NCBI GenBank assembly: GCA_951812615.1
Contig: CATOSU010000001.1
Location: forward strand, 62,001 to 126,000
DNA from: an uncultured Paracoccaceae bacterium
GTDB lineage: Bacteria > Pseudomonadota > Alphaproteobacteria > Rhodobacterales > Rhodobacteraceae
Direction: 5' to 3'
Length of the DNA: 64,000 nucleotides
The notes beneath the pieces are model-generated. The model was not told the DNA's origin. It did no database searches and was given only the letters and a program-made list of their open reading frames with translations. The first letter of the stretch is position 1, and each line of letters opens with the position of its first letter. Made by a program: the position numbers and the translations under genes. This document shows, piece by piece, positions 33,801-41,442 of the stretch.

Positions 33801-35477
33801 TCAGGCGTCGGGATCAATCGCCAGCAGCGATGCTTCCTTGCCGCGCAGCTCCTTGCGCGCCGCCTCGTAGGCATAGCCTTCCTGAAGCTCCGGGAACAGT
33901 TCCAACAGCTCTTTCTGCTGCGGCCCGCTCAGCCCGGCAATGGTGCGTTCGCCCGGATGGAAACTCTCGGCCTCAACGCCCTCGGCATAAACCACCTCGT
34001 GCTGGTCAAAGGCCATGTGTACATACGTGACCGGCGCGGTCGGACGTTCCTCGATGATCGTGCTGTCATTGCACAGCGTGAAGGCCGGCGTCAGAACCCC
34101 ATCGGGATCGCCGAACATGACCTCTGCCCGCCAGTCGCGCACCAGAATGCGGTGCTGTCGCGACACGCGCAGATCCTGCTCGGGCATATCCGGGCCCAGC
34201 GCACCCTTGCGGATCAGGATCGGACGCAGATGCGGGTTCGCCTTCACATAGGCGGACGGCAACGTGGTCGCCCCGATCCAGCGGATCTTCTGTACCCCGT
34301 GGTCACGGGTCACCACCCGGTCACCGATTTCCAGTTCCTCGATGGCGATCGGGCCGGTCGGCGTCAGGATCTGCGTGCCCAGAGCAAAGCAGATCACCAG
34401 CGGGACATTGTGCACCGTGGTGACGGTCTGCGGTCCGCTGCCCGGATTGCCCGGGTCCTCGGCGAACACGCCTGTCACGGTCACGGTGATATCCTGCGGC
34501 GCCGGCATCTGGTTGTCGGGGTCGATCGGCAGACAATCGATGCTCCAGCCCAGCTGTGTCGTAATCACATTCGGATCATCCTCGGGCAGCGTAATCGCCT
34601 GCGTGAAGGGGTCGCCGTTTTCGTCGATCCCTTCGATCAGGATCTCGAATTGCAGGAAATCGGCCGTGGTCAGGGGCTCGACGATGATATCGACCAGCTC
34701 CTCACCGCTGAACACCTGCTCGGCGCCGTCCGCGGTGTTGTCCAGAATGTTCAGCGCATCGAGGCTGGAGTTCGCGCCCAGCCCGATACCGGAAATCACT
34801 GCGTTCCAGTCATCTTCCAGCGCCTGCGACGCCCCCGCGATATCCTGACCGCCGGGGAACGGGAAACCATCGGACATGAACACAACAACATTGGTGCCGT
34901 TGGGATCAGCCCCGGCCCCGGTGAATGCGTCGCCCGCGGCGTCGAGCCCGGCCTCATAGTTGGTTGCTCCGCCGGGACCGTCATCCGCGATGTCCTGCAA
35001 CGCCTGCGTGAATTCATCCCCCTGGGTCAGGTCGAAACTGCCGACATAGGTCGCGTCCGAACTGTAGGTGACCAGCGAGATATTGATCTCGGACGGGTCA
35101 TAGCCCGCTGCGACATATTCATCGAACAGCACCTGCGCGGCGATCAGTTCCGCCTCGAGAATGGTCTCGTCGTTCCCGTCGCCGGTAAAATCTGTCCCCG
35201 AACTGTCTCCCGTCGAACCGGACGTGTCGATGACGACCGTAATATCGATCCGTTCCTCGACATTGGCCCCGGTGAGGTTGACGGACACTTCGAACCCGTC
35301 CTCACCCACGCCACCGTTTTCAACGGTCTGCAAAGTCGAAGTCTGCGAAACTTCGATCGGATTGTTCGAGGCCGGGTCAATCGGGACACCCGTGACCGAG
35401 GCTTCATCCGTGTTGCCTGTTACATCAACCATATTACCCTCCGGCAGCGCAGCCACAAACGACCCTCGTCGCGGCAT
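33801..35477 (-). CDS. von Willebrand A domain protein with C-terminal Hint (Hedgehog/intein) domain
   Basis: This is a 558-residue acidic protein. Residues of about 80-290 form a vWA domain with a MIDAS-type start (ITVVIDTSGSTGDSSG) and MSDGFPFPGG. A Hint domain begins near residue 360 at CFALGTQILTPTGPIAIEEL, with IGDRVVTRDHGVQKIRWIG and RVSRQHRILVRD. The Cys at the Hint start and the His in the later block are the self-cleavage residues in this fold, so autoprocessing is possible. AGAAAGGG precedes the ATG at 35477. There is no classic signal peptide; composition (Asp/Gly-rich, acidic) resembles type I-secreted proteins. Confidence 0.85.
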   Translation of the reverse strand: MPRRGSFVAALPEGNMVDVTGNTDEASVTGVPIDPASNNPIEVSQTSTLQTVENGGVGEDGFEVSVNLTGANVEERIDITVVIDTSGSTGDSSGTDFTGDGNDETILEAELIAAQVLFDEYVAAGYDPSEINISLVTYSSDATYVGSFDLTQGDEFTQALQDIADDGPGGATNYEAGLDAAGDAFTGAGADPNGTNVVVFMSDGFPFPGGQDIAGASQALEDDWNAVISGIGLGANSSLDALNILDNTADGAEQVFSGEELVDIIVEPLTTADFLQFEILIEGIDENGDPFTQAITLPEDDPNVITTQLGWSIDCLPIDPDNQMPAPQDITVTVTGVFAEDPGNPGSGPQTVTTVHNVPLVICFALGTQILTPTGPIAIEELEIGDRVVTRDHGVQKIRWIGATTLPSAYVKANPHLRPILIRKGALGPDMPEQDLRVSRQHRILVRDWRAEVMFGDPDGVLTPAFTLCNDSTIIEERPTAPVTYVHMAFDQHEVVYAEGVEAESFHPGERTIAGLSGPQQKELLELFPELQEGYAYEAARKELRGKEASLLAIDPDA

Positions 35478-35779
35478 CACCCTTTCTTCCTGCCTGCAAA
35501 CATGGCCTGCGTCAAACCCGACCATCCCCGATTGGTAAACCACCGCCGATGATCCGGCCTATTGTCGCCAAGCCCGGGACAATCCGCGAAAAAAAGTGGT
35601 GTCAACTGGGGATAAGTATGGCGATTCAGCGGCAGAACTCCGTGGAATTGTCCGCCGGACAGGTCCGTTCCGGTTCCGAGAATCGGGGTTTGCCTCTCCG
35701 CGCGGCACCGCCGTGCAACCGGCCGGGACCCCCGAAATACCGCCCGACGGCGATTGCAACCGGCGCCCCGTGCGCCTAT
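35478..35779. other. Gene-free region upstream of ssrA and the vWA-Hint gene
   Basis: This stretch should hold the promoter of the minus-strand vWA-Hint gene and, to the right, that of ssrA. I see no convincing protein start or family resemblance in either strand, and could not assign promoter boxes with confidence. Confidence 0.4.
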
Positions 35780-36105
35780 ATCTGGATTGTCCTTCGGGAC
35801 TATGGACATAAACGCGCTCGTAATAAGCGGATCGGACCCGGGGGCGGTACCCGGCGGCTCCACCAACATCCTTCATTTGGGGATCATGGGGCCGAAATAG
35901 GATCGACGAACGTCTAAAGGGGTTAGCTTTGTCTCGGCGGGGTGCCACCGTATCGGCCCGAACAGTACAATTGCAAATGACAATCGTGCTCCGGTTGCAA
36001 TGGCTGCGTAAGCAGTCGGGTTAACCGAAATCTAAGCCCTTATGCCTAGCCGCGTAAGGCGGGGTTCGCAGGCACCTGGCAACAGAAGCCTGCACTTTAC
36101 CCCCT
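35780..36105 (+). ncRNA. ssrA: Two-piece (circularly permuted) tmRNA
   Basis: tmRNA rescues stalled ribosomes and tags the peptide for proteolysis. The gene order is permuted as in alphaproteobacteria. The acceptor piece comes first and ends CGGCTCC-ACCA at 35855-35865. An intervening segment of about 22 bases follows, then the coding piece starting GGGGCCG at 35888. GGGGCCG pairs with CGGCTCC to form the acceptor stem (one G-U), and the sequence after it, GGATCGACG, is the conserved tmRNA 5' region. The tag reading frame at 35973-36011 encodes ANDNRAPVAMAA and ends in TAA. The outer ends (about 35780 and 36105) are estimates; a hairpin GCAGGC/GCCTGC at 36069-36094 lies in the coding piece. 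Confidence 0.95.
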
Positions 36106-36133
36106 GCCCCGGCATATCCGCCGCCCGTCGTGC

Positions 36134-36709
36134 TCAGAAAGCACGGCCCATCTCCTGCGCGTCAGCCAGATACCTCTGCCGCACCTCCGGCGGCGTCTGG
36201 CCGTGCAGTTCGTGGAAAACATGCAGTTCCGAATGCGCGACCCTGCAAAAGCCCCAGACGCCCTCGCATAACTGCTGGCGCAAGGTGGCTTCGCAGCGGG
36301 CAAACCCCGCCGCGCTGTCGCCGGTTGTCGCCAGCATCAGAACCCGCTTGTCCGCCAGCACCGTGGCCGGTGTGCCGGGCGCGTCACTCCATGCCCAACC
36401 GCTGCGCAATACCCGGTCGAACCACCCTTTCAGAACCGCCGGCACCGACCACCACCAGACCGGAAAGACAAAGATCAGGATATCCGCCCGCGCCACCCGG
36501 TCCATCTCGCGCCGGATCTCCGCGGGCGGGGCCGCGCCCGCATAGTGGCCCATATCGTCCGGTCCCAGCACCGGCTGAAACCCTTCCGCGCACAGATCCG
36601 CCGTCTCCACGCTGCGCCCCGCCGTCTGCGCCCCGGTGCACAGCGCGCCGGCCAGGGCGGCGGTGAAGGACCCGGCCATCGGGTGGGCGGTGACGATCAG
36701 TATGTTCAT
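36134..36709 (-). CDS. NAD(P)H-dependent oxidoreductase, flavodoxin-like fold (NQO/MdaB type)
   Basis: This 191-residue flavoprotein is predicted to reduce quinones by two electrons. It has the N-terminal strand and phosphate loop NILIVTAHPMAGSFTAAL, the conserved VFPVWWWSVPAVLKGWFDRV, and the family motif ATTGDSAAGF. It lies 29 bases downstream of the end of ssrA on the opposite strand and is divergent from the chromate genes. Quinone reductases of this group can also reduce chromate, so a link to the neighbouring chrBA-like genes is possible but unproven. Confidence 0.85.
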   Translation of the reverse strand: MNILIVTAHPMAGSFTAALAGALCTGAQTAGRSVETADLCAEGFQPVLGPDDMGHYAGAAPPAEIRREMDRVARADILIFVFPVWWWSVPAVLKGWFDRVLRSGWAWSDAPGTPATVLADKRVLMLATTGDSAAGFARCEATLRQQLCEGVWGFCRVAHSELHVFHELHGQTPPEVRQRYLADAQEMGRAF

Positions 36710-36849
36710 AGGGCTCCTCCCGGACGCAGGGGCACGGACATTGACAGGCCGGCCCCGGCATCAGATAACCGGATCATGGGGCCAATGCGACCGCCCCGTG
36801 AGGCGTCAGCCCAAGGTTCGCATGTATCCTGCTGTGCAAGGAGCATGCT

Positions 36850-37665
36850 ATGGCTGCGCCCAATGAAATCACCGTTTCACAACTCCTGCGCCTGACCGGC
36901 ACGCCGGGCGGCCCGGCCCTCGTCGATATCCGCACCGACGCGGATTTTGCCGAGGACCCCTACCTGATCCCGCGGTCCTTCCGCCATCCCCATACCGATT
37001 ACCCGGGCCTGCGCGAACGCCTTGCCGGTGGTCCCTGCGTCATTCTCTGCCAGCGCGGGCTCAAGCTGTCGCAGGGGCTCGCCGCCTGCCTGCGCAATGA
37101 CGGCCAGCCGGCAGAATACCTGCAGGGCGGCATGTATGCCTGGCGCGACCACGCCGGCGCGCCCCGCATCCCCGCCGCCGCCATACCCGGGCCCGTGAAC
37201 GGCGCGACCCGATGGGTCACCCGCCACCGGCCCCGGATCGACCGGATCGCCTGCCCATGGCTGATCCGGCGCTTCGTCGATCCCGGCGCCCGCATCCTGT
37301 TCGTGACGCCGGGCGAGGTCCTCGCCGTCGCCGACCGCTTTACCGCCACCCCCTTCGACGTCGAAGATGTGTTCTGGTCCCATCGCGGCGACCGCTGCAC
37401 CTTCGACACGATGCTGGACGAGTTCAGTCTCAGGACCGCCGCGCTCGACCGGCTGTCTGCCGTCATCCGCGGCGCGGACACCAACCGGCACGACCTTGCG
37501 CCGCAATCCGCAGGCCTGCTGGCCCTGTCTGTCGGCTTGTCGCGCCAGCACCGCGACGACCACGAACAGCTTGCAGCCGGCATGATGATTTACGACGCCC
37601 TTTACCGATGGGCCCGAGACGGGCATAGCGAAGGTCACGACTGGCCGGCGGACCGCAGATCATGA
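36850..37665 (+). CDS. Rhodanese-ChrB C-terminal domain fusion (chromate resistance)
   Basis: The 271-residue cytoplasmic protein has two parts. Residues 1 to about 105 form a rhodanese domain with the active-site loop CQRGLKLS (Cys67). Residues of about 120-265 match the ChrB C-terminal domain (RWVTRHRPRIDRIACPWLIR, FDTMLDEFSL, HDLAPQSAGLLALSVGLS). AAGGAG precedes the ATG. It overlaps the chrA start (ATGA). ChrB regulates or assists chromate efflux; the rhodanese part replaces the usual ChrB N-terminus and may have a redox role. Confidence 0.88.
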   Translation: MAAPNEITVSQLLRLTGTPGGPALVDIRTDADFAEDPYLIPRSFRHPHTDYPGLRERLAGGPCVILCQRGLKLSQGLAACLRNDGQPAEYLQGGMYAWRDHAGAPRIPAAAIPGPVNGATRWVTRHRPRIDRIACPWLIRRFVDPGARILFVTPGEVLAVADRFTATPFDVEDVFWSHRGDRCTFDTMLDEFSLRTAALDRLSAVIRGADTNRHDLAPQSAGLLALSVGLSRQHRDDHEQLAAGMMIYDALYRWARDGHSEGHDWPADRRS

Positions 37666-38915
37666 CCCCATCCTATCCCGACATGCTGCGCGTCTTCGGG
37701 CGCATCGGCCTGCTCAGCTTCGGCGGCCCGGCGGCACAGATCGCGCTCATGCACCGCGAACTGGTCGAGCGGCGCCCCTGGCTCGACGAACAGACCTATC
37801 TGCGCGCCCTGTCGCTGTGCATGCTGCTGCCGGGGCCCGAGGCCATGCAGCTGGCCACCTATGCCGGCTGGCGGCTGCGCGGCGTGCCCGGCGGCCTGCT
37901 GGCCGGGGCGCTGTTTGTCCTGCCCGGCGCGCTGGTCATCGCCATACTGGTGGTGCTCTATGCCGCCTACGGCAACCTGCCGCTGGTTCAGGCCGCCTTC
38001 ACCGGCGTCAAGGCCGCGGTGATCGTCATCGTCGTGCAGGCGCTGATCAGGCTTATGGGCAAGGCGCTGACCGGTCCGGCCGCCTATGGCCTCGCCGCGC
38101 TGTCCTTCATCGCCATCTTTGCCTTCAACCTGCCGTTTCCGCTGATCATTGCCGCCGCGGCGGCAATCGGGGCGCTTGGCGCCGCCGCGCCAAACACCAC
38201 ACCGCCGCCCGGCGCCCCGCCCCGCGGCCGGCCGTTGCGCACGCTCGCCATCTGGCTGCCGCTCTGGCTGGGGCCGCTGGTCCTGCTCTCGCTCAGCGGC
38301 GCGGACCTGCTGGCCCGCCTCGGCTGGTTCTTCGCCTGGCTGGCCGTGGTCACCTTCGGCGGCGCCTATGCGGTTCTGGCCTACATGACCCAGACGGTGG
38401 TCGAAACATATGGCTGGATCAGCACCGCCCAGATGATCGACGCGCTGGGCCTTGCCGAAACCACGCCCGGACCGCTGATCCTCGTGACCCAGTTCGTGGC
38501 GATGCTCGCGGGCCAGCTGCAGGGCGGCCCCGGGCTCGCCCTGGCCGCAGGCGCGGTCGCGCTCTGGGCCACCTTCGTGCCCTGTTTCCTGTGGATCTTC
38601 CTCGCCGGTCCCTATCTGGAACGCATCGCCGCCCGTCCGCGGCTCTCCGCGGCAATGAACGGCATCTCGGCGGCCGTGGTCGGCGTCATCCTCAACCTGT
38701 CGGTCTGGTTCGCGCTGCACGTGCTGTTTCGCGAGGTCACCCCGCTGAGCGCCGGCCTGCTCCGCCTGCCGGTGCCGGTACCGGCCAGCCTCGATCCCGC
38801 GGCGCTGGCCCTGACCGCGGTCGCCGCCCTCCTGATGCTGCGGCTGAACTGGGGCCTGCTGCCCGGCCTCGTCGTGCTTGCCGGCTTCGGCGCGGGCCTG
38901 TCGCTGGTTTATTGA
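37662..38915 (+). CDS. chrA: Chromate efflux transporter ChrA
   Basis: This inner-membrane protein of the CHR family expels chromate. The 417-residue form carries two CHR domains, each starting with the signature FGRIGLLSFGGPAAQIALMH (first) and WLAVVTFGGAYAVLAYMTQT (second), with the conserved PGPEAMQLATYAGW and TPGPLILVTQFVAM. It is translated with the rhodanese-ChrB gene. Specificity for chromate is inferred from the ChrB partner; family members can also move sulfate. Confidence 0.92.
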   Translation: MTPSYPDMLRVFGRIGLLSFGGPAAQIALMHRELVERRPWLDEQTYLRALSLCMLLPGPEAMQLATYAGWRLRGVPGGLLAGALFVLPGALVIAILVVLYAAYGNLPLVQAAFTGVKAAVIVIVVQALIRLMGKALTGPAAYGLAALSFIAIFAFNLPFPLIIAAAAAIGALGAAAPNTTPPPGAPPRGRPLRTLAIWLPLWLGPLVLLSLSGADLLARLGWFFAWLAVVTFGGAYAVLAYMTQTVVETYGWISTAQMIDALGLAETTPGPLILVTQFVAMLAGQLQGGPGLALAAGAVALWATFVPCFLWIFLAGPYLERIAARPRLSAAMNGISAAVVGVILNLSVWFALHVLFREVTPLSAGLLRLPVPVPASLDPAALALTAVAALLMLRLNWGLLPGLVVLAGFGAGLSLVY

Positions 38916-38982
38916 GCGCCTTCGGCGCACATGATCTCTCGTCCAAACGCCTCCGGCGTTTCTCCTCGGGTTGCCTCCGGCG

Positions 38983-39047
38983 GAGGTATTTGAAAACAGA
39001 AGAAGACACCGCGATCACACCTGCTTTCTTCTGTTTGAAAATACCTC
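38983..39047. repeat. Long inverted repeat downstream of chrA
   Basis: GAGGTATTTGAAAACAGAAG at 38983-39002 and CTTCTGTTTGAAAATACCTC at 39028-39047 form near-perfect 20-bp arms (two mismatches) around a 25-base loop. Sequences of this type recur at gene ends in Rhodobacteraceae. It probably works as a terminator between the converging chrA and RidA genes. Confidence 0.7.
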
Positions 39048-39075
39048 GGGGGGTCCGGGGGGCTGGCCCCCCGGA

Positions 39076-39127
39076 GGTTGAGGCTGCCCGGGGGTTGAGG
39101 CTGCCCGGGGGTTGAGGCTGCCCGGCG
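39076..39127. repeat. 18-bp tandem repeat, about three copies
   Basis: The unit GGTTGAGGCTGCCCGGGG begins at 39076, 39094 and 39112; the third copy is incomplete. It lies in the spacer between chrA and RidA and probably arose by slippage. Confidence 0.8.
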
Positions 39128-39147
39128 CCGCTGCCTGCGGACCCCGG

Positions 39148-39552
39148 TCACCAAGCGATATTGCCGTCCCTGTCATGCACGATGGCGTCCACGTCGATTT
39201 CCACCATCATTCCCGGCTGGGTCAGGCCGGCAGCGACGCCGGTCAGAACCGGTTCCACCCCGGAAAACACCTCGCCATGGGCGCGGATGAACCCGGCCGA
39301 AGCGGAAAGGTCCGGCAGATAGGCCCGCACCCGCATCACGTGACGCATCTCTGCGCCGACGTCCTTCAGCGCCATCTCGATCCGGCCCAGAATGTAGCGC
39401 GTCTGCGCATAGGCATCGCCCGGTGCATGCAGCTTGCCTGAGGGCTCGACCGCGGTCGTTCCGGCGACATAGACAAAGGGGCCGACCCGTTTGGCCCGGC
39501 TATAGCTGCCGATCTCCTCGAACCGCCCGCCCCCGGATGCCTTGCGGATCAT
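39148..39552 (-). CDS. RidA family protein (enamine/imine deaminase)
   Basis: RidA proteins hydrolyse reactive enamines and imines. This 134-residue member has the fold signature AKRVGPFVYVAGTTAVEPSG, the middle helix YILGRIEMALKDVGA and the family arginine in MRHVMRVRAYLPDL. It is the last gene of the leftward microcompartment operon, two bases after the malate-dehydrogenase-like stop. In this context it may clear imines formed when glutamyl or N-alkyl-glutamate intermediates are oxidised. Confidence 0.88.
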   Translation of the reverse strand: MIRKASGGGRFEEIGSYSRAKRVGPFVYVAGTTAVEPSGKLHAPGDAYAQTRYILGRIEMALKDVGAEMRHVMRVRAYLPDLSASAGFIRAHGEVFSGVEPVLTGVAAGLTQPGMMVEIDVDAIVHDRDGNIAW

Positions 39553-39553
39553 C

Positions 39554-40732
39554 TTACAGCCCCAGCCTTGTCCGGATCGCTTCGGCCGCGGCCTGCAGCG
39601 CGGCCCGCTCGGCCGGCGTCAGGCGCAGTTCTTCGACCCCGATCAACCCGGTTGCGCCCAGATGTGCCGGCACCCCCAGCACCACGCCGGAAATGCCGTA
39701 TTCGCCGTCCAGCATCACCGATACCGGCACCGGCCCTGTCCGCGCCCCGCGCATATGATCCAGCAGCTCCATCGTTGCATGGGCCGGCGCAATCGTCGCC
39801 GATCCGGATTTTTTCAGGGCCACCACCTGACCGCCGCCGGTGACCGCATCCTGCACACAGGCCGCGATCTGATCGTCGCTCAGGAACCGGTCCAGCGCCC
39901 GTCCCCTGATCCGCGCCAGCGACGGGATCGGCGCCATCTCGTCGCCATGGCTGCCCAGCGTGATCGCCTGCACATCCGCTGGCGCCACCGCGGCCGCCCG
40001 GGCCAGCGCATGGCGAAACCGGGAACTGTCCAGCGTCCCGGCCATGCCCAGCACCTGCGCGCGCGGCAGGCCCGAGGCGCGCAGCATCTCGACCGTCATT
40101 TCGTCCAGCGGATTGGTGACCACGATCACAATCGCCCGCGGCGCCGCCGAGCGGATCGCCTCGGCCGCCTGATGAATGACCCGCGCGTTCACCCCGATCA
40201 GGTCCGCCCGCGTCATCCCCGGCCCCCGCGCCCGGCCCGCGGTCACCACGACCACATCCGCGCCGGCCACCAGCGCCAGATCCTCACCGCCGGTACAGCG
40301 CGCCCGCGTGCCGGTGATGCCGCTGGCGTGGTTGAGATCGAGCGCCGTCGCCGCCGCCAGCCCCGGCGCGATATCGATCAGCGCCAGTTCGTCCGCCATA
40401 TCGGCACTGGCCACCAGATGCGCCACGTTGCCGCCCACGCCACCGGCACCGACAAAGGCAATCTTGGAAAACCGCCGCACCCGGGTCGGTGCCGCCCGCG
40501 ACGGCGCCACCCATTTCGGTGAGCGTCTGTGCAACCCGCGCCTGAGCGCCGTCGCCCCGTCGCTGCGCACCGGTGCCGGCTTCTCCAGCGGTCCCTCGAC
40601 CAGCCGGATACCGATCCGCGCCGCGGTCTCCCGCGCCACGTCCGTGACAATGTCGCCCGGCAACAACTCAAACACGATGCGGCCGCGCTGCCGGGCCTCC
40701 TCGATCAGATCACTGCCGACGACGCGGGCCAT
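39554..40732 (-). CDS. Malate/lactate dehydrogenase-like protein with N-terminal extension
   Basis: This NAD-dependent 2-hydroxyacid dehydrogenase has 392 residues. The Rossmann motif FVGAGGVGGN is at residues 93-102. The substrate loop TAGRARGPGMTRADLIGVN keeps both malate-type arginines, and the catalytic His is in LGSHGDEMAPIP. Residues 1 to about 88 are extra: a helical part (SDLIEEARQRGRIVFE), a motif LPGDIVTDVARETAARIGIR that resembles N-termini of other microcompartment proteins such as EutT, then an Arg/Pro/Ala-rich linker. This could be a cargo-targeting tail. The ATG overlaps the BMC-T stop. It may regenerate NAD+ for the aldehyde dehydrogenase. Confidence 0.82.
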   Translation of the reverse strand: MARVVGSDLIEEARQRGRIVFELLPGDIVTDVARETAARIGIRLVEGPLEKPAPVRSDGATALRRGLHRRSPKWVAPSRAAPTRVRRFSKIAFVGAGGVGGNVAHLVASADMADELALIDIAPGLAAATALDLNHASGITGTRARCTGGEDLALVAGADVVVVTAGRARGPGMTRADLIGVNARVIHQAAEAIRSAAPRAIVIVVTNPLDEMTVEMLRASGLPRAQVLGMAGTLDSSRFRHALARAAAVAPADVQAITLGSHGDEMAPIPSLARIRGRALDRFLSDDQIAACVQDAVTGGGQVVALKKSGSATIAPAHATMELLDHMRGARTGPVPVSVMLDGEYGISGVVLGVPAHLGATGLIGVEELRLTPAERAALQAAAEAIRTRLGL

Positions 40733-41355
40733 CAGCCGGCCCGCCCGTCCACGGCCTCGATCGCCCGGGTCGCGGCGTCGATCGCCGTTTTGACCGAATT
40801 TTCGCTGCCCGAAAAGAACAGCCGCCCGAACCGACCCACGGCGCGCACCTCGACAATGTCGATCTCGGCGGCCTTCTCGGCTTCGTTGGTGGCAATGGAA
40901 ATATAGGCCGCCGGCGCGCATTCGACGATGCCCAGCGTCTGCCCGGGCACCAGCAGAGATCCCTTGCGCCACTTGTTCAGAAGCTGCGCCTGGTAGGGCT
41001 CCACGCTGGTGATGATCTGGGTCGATGCGATCTGCGGCTTGATCCGGTCCGACATGGACTTGCCAAGTTCGGCCAGGATCGCATCCCGCGCCATCGATAC
41101 TTCGGCGTTCGAGGGCGAGCGCAGGATGAAAAAGCCGAACTCACGTTCCACCATCTGCGTGGTCGCCTCGACCGAAGACGCCTTCAGCGCCCGGTCGATC
41201 AGCTGGAACACGCCATTGCCGGGCGCCAGCTCGCCAATCAGAACCGTGTCGCCGCTGAGCGGGATCGACCCCTGCACGGTGGCCCCGTTATAGGCCGCGA
41301 ATTTGGGCTGCAGATTGTCGATCTGCATCAGCGCCCGGATGGTAATCTCACTCAT
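40732..41355 (-). CDS. Microcompartment shell protein, tandem-domain BMC-T
   Basis: This 207-residue shell protein has two BMC domains in tandem, about residues 5-95 and 105-200; trimers of such proteins fill hexagonal sites in the shell and often carry gated pores. Recognisable pieces are GDTVLIGELAPGNGVFQLIDRAL in the first repeat, and LGIVECAPAAYISIATNEAEKAA with SENSVKTAIDAATRAIEA in the second. GGGAG precedes the ATG. It follows the aldehyde dehydrogenase gene after a twin hairpin. Confidence 0.88.
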   Translation of the reverse strand: MSEITIRALMQIDNLQPKFAAYNGATVQGSIPLSGDTVLIGELAPGNGVFQLIDRALKASSVEATTQMVEREFGFFILRSPSNAEVSMARDAILAELGKSMSDRIKPQIASTQIITSVEPYQAQLLNKWRKGSLLVPGQTLGIVECAPAAYISIATNEAEKAAEIDIVEVRAVGRFGRLFFSGSENSVKTAIDAATRAIEAVDGRAG

Positions 41356-41383
41356 CGAATTCTCCCTTACCGTGCCGGCGAAA

Positions 41384-41431
41384 GCCGTTTTCTTTCAAAG
41401 AAAACGGCCCGGAATTTTTCAAAAATTCCGG
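41384..41431 (-). terminator. Twin hairpin between the aldehyde dehydrogenase and BMC-T genes
   Basis: Two adjacent perfect hairpins are seen: GCCGTTTTCT..AGAAAACGGC (41384-41408, loop TTCAA) and CCGGAATTTTT-C-AAAAATTCCGG (41409-41431). Neither is followed by a clean T-run, and the genes on both sides are co-directional, so they may reduce rather than stop transcription or protect mRNA ends. Similar pairs occur at 54646-54693 and 62383-62423. Confidence 0.7.
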
Positions 41432-41442
41432 CTCCCGCCCGG

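Noticed and set aside
35559-35948. Open frames of about 120-130 codons on both strands
   Set aside because: They overlap the tmRNA acceptor and coding pieces, have no ribosome binding site and show no family resemblance.
37635-39115. Large alternative frames on both strands over chrA
   Set aside because: They are shadows of the chromate transporter; the ChrA frame has clear CHR motifs and membrane segments.
39076-39127. Possible CRISPR-like repeat
   Set aside because: Repeats are direct and contiguous with no spacers; a simple 18-bp tandem repeat.
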